Positions 58,271-64,000 of a stretch of DNA of 64,000 bases are shown piece by piece. Position numbers and translations under genes: made by a program. Position 1 is the first letter of the stretch. Each line of letters starts with the position of its first letter. The notes beneath the pieces are model-generated. The model was not told the origin of the DNA. It searched no databases and was given only the letters and a program-made list of their open reading frames with translations. The DNA comes from a gamma proteobacterium NOR5-3 (GTDB lineage Bacteria; Pseudomonadota; Gammaproteobacteria; Pseudomonadales; Halieaceae), in the NCBI GenBank assembly GCA_000158155.1, contig DS999407.1, forward strand, positions 315,919-379,918, in the 5' to 3' direction.

Positions 58271-58805
58271 CAAAGCAAGTCCGCCATAGCTGCTCAAGCG
58301 TTTCTTTACCGAGTTCATTAAGCGTATTGATATTGGTCAGGGGCACGGAATCAATATCCGGGTGACCAGCAACAGCGCGCTCCACGCTGTCCTCGCGAAG
58401 CAGATGCAGCATAGGATAGGGTGAGCGATTGGAGTAGTTCTCGGCGTCATCCGGGTCGGTGCCGGCAAATTGGTACCGGGGGTGAAAGCTGGCGACTTGA
58501 TAGATTCCTTCAAAGTGCAACTGTTTGAGCAAGACATCACAGCGACCCAGAAAATCATTGAATGCATAGAAATCAGCAAGCACGTCGGGGTGCACAATAA
58601 AGCTGGTTTCAATATCAGGGCGCTGCTCAAGAAGCTGTAACTCCGATGCCAGCACTTGCAGCAGCGCATTCTCTTCTTTGGCGTCACAAAGCACGAACCG
58701 CACGCTCCCTTTATCCAGCTCACGCTTTGCAAAGGGACAAAGGTTGTACTGAACTACAAGGCGCTCTATCCAGAGCCGGGTTGCGGTTAAGGCATGATCG
58801 TTCAG
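58263..58805 (-). CDS. DUF1415 family protein, unusual start
   Basis: Its conserved N-terminus (LWIERLVVQYNLCPFAKREL) begins far upstream of the first ATG, GTG or TTG in frame (GTG at 58703). The only start-like codon that keeps this motif is a CTG at 58805, giving about 180 residues, close to the family length. Alternatively one base is missing near 58790, since ATG CC-TTA would then fit. The body fits DUF1415 (VHPDVLADFYAFNDFLG, GIYQVASFHPRYQF, NYSNRSPYPMLHLLRE). Function unknown. It overlaps the GH16 stop by four bases and the flavoprotein start by eight. Confidence 0.8.
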   Translation of the reverse strand: MNDHALTATRLWIERLVVQYNLCPFAKRELDKGSVRFVLCDAKEENALLQVLASELQLLEQRPDIETSFIVHPDVLADFYAFNDFLGRCDVLLKQLHFEGIYQVASFHPRYQFAGTDPDDAENYSNRSPYPMLHLLREDSVERAVAGHPDIDSVPLTNINTLNELGKETLEQLWRTCFDE

Positions 58806-59689
58806 GGCAAATACTCGTGCTTTACCCAGTCCACTTCCATGACCCAGTCACCAGTCATCTTGGCATCATTGATTTTTGCGAAGTTGAGAATCGCAAAAAA
58901 AGGTTCTGACAAAGCATCACTCATACCTTCGTTTCGGTAAACCTCTACGCCATCAAGTCGGTAGACAATGTCATCGCCCAACCACTCCACCGAGTACTCG
59001 TGATAGTCATCAAGGCTCGCCTCCTGTACCAGCATCAGCGCCTGCCAATCACCGTCATCGCAGGCGCCGTTGCTCTTGATCGCGCGCGCCGCATAGTGGT
59101 CGGGACCGCCATCACTATGGTGCTCAAAAATATCGATCTCACCGGACCCGTACATAGGCCAGCAAACGGTTTCGTCGGGGTCCTGCACCGGAGGCTCGTC
59201 ATTAAAAGCCCCCAGCAACCACCAGGCTGGAAACATACCGGGCTGACCGCTGTTTTCGACCCTGAGTCTTGCCGTCCAACGCCCTTTTACAAATTCCTTG
59301 CGATTTTTTGAGGCGATGCGTGCCGCCACGTACCGGGTGTCCGGGTGTTTGACGCCTTTTTTACTGAACACATCACAGGGACGCTTTTCTCCAAGATCAA
59401 CGACTCGCAGCTTCAGCGTGCCGTTGCTGACTTCCCGGGTGTTGAACTGACCATCCGGTACGTAGCAGTGATCTTCGCCATTCACAAAAACCAGTTGATC
59501 CTGCCAATTTGCCGGGTCGAATCGCTCAAAATCGTCAAAAAAATCGATTTCCCAGGTCGTTACAGAGGCCTCCCCGGCAAAGGATGCGCTCACCCCGAAA
59601 AACCACAGCACAACAAGTGCCCCAAATGTCTCAAATACCCCAGTCGCTTTTAATCGTTTGTTCCCAGTCGCTTTCAATCGTTTGTTCAT
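58802..59689 (-). CDS. Secreted GH16 glycoside hydrolase (laminarinase-like)
   Basis: 295 residues. The catalytic GH16 motif is intact: GSGEIDIFEHH with E184, D186 and E189 (ExDxxE). FPAWWLLGAF and GRWTARLRVE are conserved beta-sandwich segments. A signal peptide ends near FAGE. The N-terminus has an in-frame duplication of NKRLKATG (residues 2-9 and 10-17), from a 24-base direct repeat. It is probably a beta-glucanase of algal polysaccharides such as laminarin. It faces the dnaE2 LexA box from the other side. Confidence 0.92.
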   Translation of the reverse strand: MNKRLKATGNKRLKATGVFETFGALVVLWFFGVSASFAGEASVTTWEIDFFDDFERFDPANWQDQLVFVNGEDHCYVPDGQFNTREVSNGTLKLRVVDLGEKRPCDVFSKKGVKHPDTRYVAARIASKNRKEFVKGRWTARLRVENSGQPGMFPAWWLLGAFNDEPPVQDPDETVCWPMYGSGEIDIFEHHSDGGPDHYAARAIKSNGACDDGDWQALMLVQEASLDDYHEYSVEWLGDDIVYRLDGVEVYRNEGMSDALSEPFFAILNFAKINDAKMTGDWVMEVDWVKHEYLP

Positions 59690-59792
59690 AGTGCAGTCTC
59701 AGCTATGCCCGGCGTTCGCGGTAAACCCAAAATTGCAGCTCTCGATCCGCCGCGGCAAAGCATACAGGGATTTTATAGGCCGCTGTCATATA

Positions 59793-59808
59793 CTGTATAT
59801 TTATACAG
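59793..59808 (+). promoter_or_regulatory. LexA (SOS) box upstream of dnaE2
   Basis: CTGTATATTTATACAG, a near-perfect LexA palindrome 64 bases ahead of dnaE2 and 104 bases before the divergent GH16 start. Confidence 0.92.
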
Positions 59809-59872
59809 TACTATTGCTAGACTCGGTACGCGTCATTTCCATCAACCTTAATACACGAAGCCTCTCTTTTGC

Positions 59873-62800
59873 ATGCCCTACTGCGAACTCCATTGTCTTA
59901 GCTGCTACAGCTTCCTGCGCGGCGCCTCCCGTCCGGAGGAGTTGGTCGCTCAGGCGGCTGCCAGCGGCTATACCGCCATCGCAATTACCGATGAGTGCTC
60001 TCTGGCAGGCGTTGTTAAAGCGCATGTGGCAGCCAGAGAGCACAATATTCAACTCATCATCGGTAGTGAGTTCAAATTAAGCGAAGGCATTCATCTTGTG
60101 GCACTCGCACCTAATCGCACAGCCTATGGCGAACTTTCAGGCTTAATCAGCCTGGGGAGGCGTCGCAGCCCCAAAGGAGAATACGAAGTCACCCTCCGGG
60201 ATGTGATCTTCCATCTCAAGCGCTGTCTGCTTATCTGGCTACCCAAAGACGACAGTGAGATTAACCGCGGGTACGGCAAACAGTTGGCGCGGCTGTGTCG
60301 GGAACGCGTCTGGATAGGCGTGCAGTATCTGCTGGGCAACGATGAAATCCGCCGCTATCGCGCGCTACAATCTCTTGCCAGCGCACTACAGCTGCCGCTG
60401 CTTGCCTGCGGTGATGTGCAGATGCACTGCGCGACCCGCAAACCTCTTCACGACGTTATGACGGCCCTGCGATACAACTGTAGTGTTGCTGAACTGGGCA
60501 GTCGCCGACTCCCCAACGCCCAGCAACATTTACGTAGCATCAATCAGCTCGAACGCCTTTACCCGCGGTCACTACTTGAAGAAACTCTCAATGTCGCCCG
60601 GCGGTGCCAGTTCAGTCTCAGCGAACTGCGCTATGAATACCCCGAGGAGGTAGTGCCCAAGGGACATAACGCCCGGGATTATCTGCGAGAACTCACCTGG
60701 CAAGGTGCCAACCAGCGTTGGCCGGATGGGACGCCATCAGTCATTCGGCAGCGCATCGAAAAAGAGCTCGCCCTGATCGCCGAGCTGGACTACGAATACT
60801 ACTTTCTTACCGTATACGACATCGTTCGCTTTGCCCGGGACCGCGGCATTCTCTGTCAGGGCCGTGGCTCGGCAGCGAACTCTGTGGTCTGTTATTGCCT
60901 GTTCATTACCGAAGTATCGCCAGAAAAAATCTCTCTGCTCTTTGAGCGCTTTATCTCCCGGGAACGCGACGAGCCTCCAGACATCGACGTGGACTTTGAG
61001 CATGAACGCCGGGAAGAGGTCATTCAGTACATCTATGACAAGTACAGCAGGCGCCGGGCAGCCCTCGCCGCCACGGTCATTACCTACCGGGCCCGCAGTG
61101 CTGTTCGCGATGTCGGCAAAGCGCTGGGACTGGACCCGATCTTTGTTGATGATTTAGCCAAATCCCTTGCATGGTGGGACAAACAGCGCGATCTGGAAGC
61201 CCGCTTCAGTGAGCATGGACTGAAGACCGGGCAACAGGATGACAAGCCCAATACGGCGCAGCTCTTCTACCAACTGGTACAGGAGATCCTGGGGTTTCCC
61301 CGGCACCTGTCTCAGCATGTGGGTGGCTTTGTCATATCCCGAGGGCCGATCTCACAGCTCGTACCGGTAGAAAACGCGAGCATGGCGGATCGCACCGTCA
61401 TCCAGTGGGACAAGGACGATATCGAAGCCCTGGGCCTGCTCAAGGTCGACATTCTGGCCCTGGGCATGCTCTCGGCAATCCGCAAGTCTCTGGCACTGGT
61501 GCATCGCTATGATCCGCGCATTCGCCAACTGCAGGATATTCCCGCCGAAGACATGGCGACCTATCGCATGCTCCAGCGCGCAGACTCTATCGGTGTCTTT
61601 CAGATTGAGTCCCGGGCGCAGATGAGTATGCTGCCGCGCTTAAAACCGGCGTGCTTTTATGATCTTGTGATCGAGATTGCCATCGTGCGTCCCGGTCCTA
61701 TTCAGGGCGATATGGTGCATCCCTATCTGCGGCGCCGCCAGGGTCTGGAGAGCATCAGCTATCCCGACGAGGCGGTAAAAAGCGTTCTGGAGCGCACTCT
61801 GGGCGTGCCTATCTTTCAGGAACAGGTTATTCGTCTGGCCATGGTTGCCGCGGGCTTTACCGGCGGCGAGGCCGATCAACTGCGCCGCGCCATCACTAAC
61901 TGGGGTCGCAACAGCAAACTGTTGAGCTTCGAGAAAAAACTCACCGACGGCATGCTCAGCCGCGGTTATAGCGAGGACTATGCTCAGCGACTCTTCGAGC
62001 AAATCAAGGGCTTTGGTGGCTATGGTTTTCCTGAGTCACACTCGGCGAGCTTCGCTTTGCTCGCCTATGTGTCATCCTGGCTCAAATGTCACCACCCCGG
62101 CGCGTTCTATGTTGGACTTCTGAACAGCCAGCCTATGGGCTTTTACACGCCCTCCCAGCTCATTCAGGATGCCCGACGTCACGGGGTCATCACACTGGCT
62201 GCAGACGTCAATCACAGCGACTGGGATCATCAGCTGCTCGATGATGGCGAACAAGGCACCGGCGCCCCCATACGTCTGGGCCTGCGCTTAATCAAAGGTT
62301 TATCCAAAGATGCAGCCAGGCGTATCAGCGCCGCCCGCAGGCATTCGCCCTATCGTCAGATAGCTGACTTACGCAAACGGGCCGAGCTCAATCGACGGGA
62401 TATGGAAGCACTGGTAGACGCCGATGCCCTGGTCAGTCTCAGCGGTCATCGGCATCAGGCGCGCTGGCAGGTCATGGCTTTGGAGCCTGCACGCCCCCTA
62501 CTGGAATACGAGCAGCAGGCAACCGGGGCGCTGTTGAGTGATGATGTCTGCCTCCCGGAACCAGCAATTGCCGAGTCGGTGATTGCTGACTACCGCAGCA
62601 CCGGCGTCACGCTTCGGGCGCATCCTCTGGCATTGCTACGCGGCCAGGCACCTTTTAATAGCTGTAAGCGCCAGCAGGATCTTGCGGCACTCAACGATGG
62701 CCGCTTTGTGCGTATCGCGGGCCTGGTGACCTGTCGGCAGCGACCCGGCACCGCCTCCGGCGTACTCTTTCTGACCCTGGAAGACGAAACGGGTAACAAC

Positions 62801-62983
62801 AACGTCGTGGTGTGGCCTAAGGTGCAGCAGAACTTTCGTGAGGCGCTCATGAAAGGTCGCCTGCTAATGATCAAAGGCACCTTACAGAAACGTGATGGCG
62901 TCACCCACATCGTCGCCGGGGCACTCTTTGATCACAGTGACGCCTTGGGGAACCTGGGGCTGAAGTCCCGGGACTTTCATTAA
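59873..62983 (+). CDS. dnaE2: Error-prone DNA polymerase III alpha subunit DnaE2
   Basis: 1036 residues. PHP domain at the N-terminus (YCELHCLSCYSFLRGASRPEE), then the palm with PDIDVDF, SHVGGFVIS-type motif and DILALGMLSAIRK, and the C-terminal OB fold. At 1036 residues it is shorter than replicative DnaE, and it belongs to the DnaE2 class of translesion polymerases. It acts with ImuA and ImuB in SOS mutagenesis, though located about 9 kb from imuB in this genome. Own LexA box at 59793. Confidence 0.95.
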   Translation: MPYCELHCLSCYSFLRGASRPEELVAQAAASGYTAIAITDECSLAGVVKAHVAAREHNIQLIIGSEFKLSEGIHLVALAPNRTAYGELSGLISLGRRRSPKGEYEVTLRDVIFHLKRCLLIWLPKDDSEINRGYGKQLARLCRERVWIGVQYLLGNDEIRRYRALQSLASALQLPLLACGDVQMHCATRKPLHDVMTALRYNCSVAELGSRRLPNAQQHLRSINQLERLYPRSLLEETLNVARRCQFSLSELRYEYPEEVVPKGHNARDYLRELTWQGANQRWPDGTPSVIRQRIEKELALIAELDYEYYFLTVYDIVRFARDRGILCQGRGSAANSVVCYCLFITEVSPEKISLLFERFISRERDEPPDIDVDFEHERREEVIQYIYDKYSRRRAALAATVITYRARSAVRDVGKALGLDPIFVDDLAKSLAWWDKQRDLEARFSEHGLKTGQQDDKPNTAQLFYQLVQEILGFPRHLSQHVGGFVISRGPISQLVPVENASMADRTVIQWDKDDIEALGLLKVDILALGMLSAIRKSLALVHRYDPRIRQLQDIPAEDMATYRMLQRADSIGVFQIESRAQMSMLPRLKPACFYDLVIEIAIVRPGPIQGDMVHPYLRRRQGLESISYPDEAVKSVLERTLGVPIFQEQVIRLAMVAAGFTGGEADQLRRAITNWGRNSKLLSFEKKLTDGMLSRGYSEDYAQRLFEQIKGFGGYGFPESHSASFALLAYVSSWLKCHHPGAFYVGLLNSQPMGFYTPSQLIQDARRHGVITLAADVNHSDWDHQLLDDGEQGTGAPIRLGLRLIKGLSKDAARRISAARRHSPYRQIADLRKRAELNRRDMEALVDADALVSLSGHRHQARWQVMALEPARPLLEYEQQATGALLSDDVCLPEPAIAESVIADYRSTGVTLRAHPLALLRGQAPFNSCKRQQDLAALNDGRFVRIAGLVTCRQRPGTASGVLFLTLEDETGNNNVVVWPKVQQNFREALMKGRLLMIKGTLQKRDGVTHIVAGALFDHSDALGNLGLKSRDFH

Positions 62984-63091
62984 AAGCCACTGCATAATTA
63001 GCAGGATAAAAAGCGTTACCTTAGGCTTTGATCGTATCGGGGCACAAAAAGCGTTCTTGCCCCCCCCATCGCAGTCAGTAAGAGTGCTTCT

Positions 63092-63847
63092 ATGATCATC
63101 AATCGCATCGGCAGCGCACTGAGGTCCCAGGACTGGGCAACCGTATTCATTGAATTCGTGCTCGTTGTTCTTGGCGTACTAGTGGCTCTGGAGGTGGATC
63201 GCTATAACGAGCGGCAAAAAGAGCGGGCAGATGAGATCAACTATCTCCTGGCACTTGAGCGCGACCTGCAGCGTGATATCGATGATCACAGGACCCTGAT
63301 CGAGGCGTTTTCTACCATTGAGTCCTTTGGGGACAGTGCGATAAAAACCCTGAATGGGCAGGAATGCAGCCCGGGTGAATGCTGGCGTAGCCTTGTAGAG
63401 GCATTCCATGCCTCGCAATGGATCGATGCGAGCACCAACAGTTCGAGCTTTGAAGAAATGAAGCGCCTGGGACTTCCCAAAGACGCGGGCTTGAAAGATA
63501 CGCTGGAGCTGTACTATGCCGGGGGACGTGCGCGAGGAAAGTTGACCGCGGATTTACCCCTGTATCGTCAACTTGTGCGTTCTGCGATACCGCAGGATCT
63601 ACAACGGTACATCTGGTCCAACTGCTTCACTGTGTCGGGCAGTGATGAGACCTATAACAGCAACTGTGCTTCGCCGACAACGGACGAGTCCGCTCGACGG
63701 GTGCTGGAGAACATTCGAAAAACGCCACAGATCAAAGAGGCACTGACTTTTTGGATGAGCAATATCAGTCTTATTACCCTGACGATTCCCACGCAAACCG
63801 AGGAAGCCAAGCAGGCCTTAGCTGCGGTGAGAGACAATATTCAATAA
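63092..63847 (+). CDS. DUF6090-like single-pass membrane protein
   Basis: 251 residues. A transmembrane segment at about residues 20-36 (FIEFVLVVLGVLVALEV) followed by an RYNERQKER stretch is typical of DUF6090-like proteins. The remainder is helical and periplasmic, with a possible disulfide between ECSPGEC cysteines. Function unknown. It is probably transcribed alone, 108 bases after dnaE2. Confidence 0.72.
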   Translation: MIINRIGSALRSQDWATVFIEFVLVVLGVLVALEVDRYNERQKERADEINYLLALERDLQRDIDDHRTLIEAFSTIESFGDSAIKTLNGQECSPGECWRSLVEAFHASQWIDASTNSSSFEEMKRLGLPKDAGLKDTLELYYAGGRARGKLTADLPLYRQLVRSAIPQDLQRYIWSNCFTVSGSDETYNSNCASPTTDESARRVLENIRKTPQIKEALTFWMSNISLITLTIPTQTEEAKQALAAVRDNIQ

Positions 63848-63965
63848 AGCCGCGCACGGCCACCCCTACGCTCTGTTCCCGCAGGCTTGAGTATCGGTTA
63901 CGCCCGCTCGGGCGATCAGAACACCGGATTCACGCACCGCTTGCCTGCGATCCCGGTTCCGGAAC

Positions 63966-64000
63966 CTACTCGCCGGCGAGCTGACGCTCGTAATCCTCAG
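63966..64000 (-). CDS. Possible 3' end of a gene entering from the right
   Basis: On the minus strand the last bases read EDYERQLAGE then TAG, an ordinary C-terminus. Only 11 codons are inside the window, so this is only a suggestion that a minus-strand gene continues beyond the edge. Confidence 0.2.
   Translation of the reverse strand, partial: EDYERQLAGE

Overview
The window reads as chromosomal DNA of a marine, aerobic gammaproteobacterium. The core block miaB - ybeZ (phoH) - ybeY - corC - lnt - leuS - lptE - holA has the order usual for Gammaproteobacteria. cmoA-cmoB, uup, ctaA (COX15 type), DUF1820, DUF2788 and DUF1415 genes fit the same group. A large TonB-dependent receptor, a laminarinase-like GH16 enzyme, PEP-CTERM type surface proteins and a giant LEPR-XLL/DUF4347 adhesin suggest a particle- or alga-associated lifestyle. 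Halieaceae (OM60/NOR5 clade) is my best guess, by inference only. No rRNA, tRNA or CRISPR array was seen.

Layout. 1-4.8 kb (minus): TolC-like protein, short HlyD-like adaptor and a giant adhesin that runs off the left edge. 5-8.1 kb (plus): a lamin-tail-domain surface protein, then an EAL-HDOD protein and an HDOD protein. 8.2-11.7 kb (minus): frdCAB, a dihaem (Wolinella-type) quinol:fumarate reductase. 11.7-16 kb (minus): a type I secretion operon (ABC protein, adaptor, TolC-like) whose ABC protein has lost every ATPase motif. 16-24.8 kb: MBL-fold hydrolase and amidase (divergent), TonB receptor, XRE-cupin regulator, haem A synthase, 3-oxoacid CoA-transferase. 24.9-33 kb: LysR regulator, uup, aromatic/aspartate aminotransferase, an aminotransferase-sulfotransferase pair, cmoAB, then a repeat-rich gap. 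33.2-37 kb: a frameshifted lon, and a PEP-CTERM gene lying between two copies of a dispersed palindromic repeat. 37-47 kb: DUF1820 and the conserved core block. 47-63 kb: a dispersed SOS mutasome (imuA, imuB, dnaE2), each gene behind its own LexA box. Between these lie small-protein genes, a chimeric pseudogene made of imuB and its neighbour, a 12-bp tandem array, and a minus-strand run of lipid, envelope and methyltransferase genes.

How the genes work together. imuA, imuB and dnaE2 should be co-induced by DNA damage although they are up to 12 kb apart. The left end holds secretion parts and a giant exported substrate. frdCAB and ctaA point to flexible respiration (fumarate/succinate and an a-type haem oxidase). 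The EAL-HDOD pair suggests c-di-GMP-linked or scaffold signalling.

The most unusual items are the motif-less ABC protein (14212-15969), the chimeric imuB-derived pseudogene (51148-51427), the split LexA-box mutasome, the triple-frameshift lon, and several local repeat families (52-bp tandem; 31-nt, 29-nt and 26-nt inverted repeats; 12-bp tandem) in the intergenic gaps.
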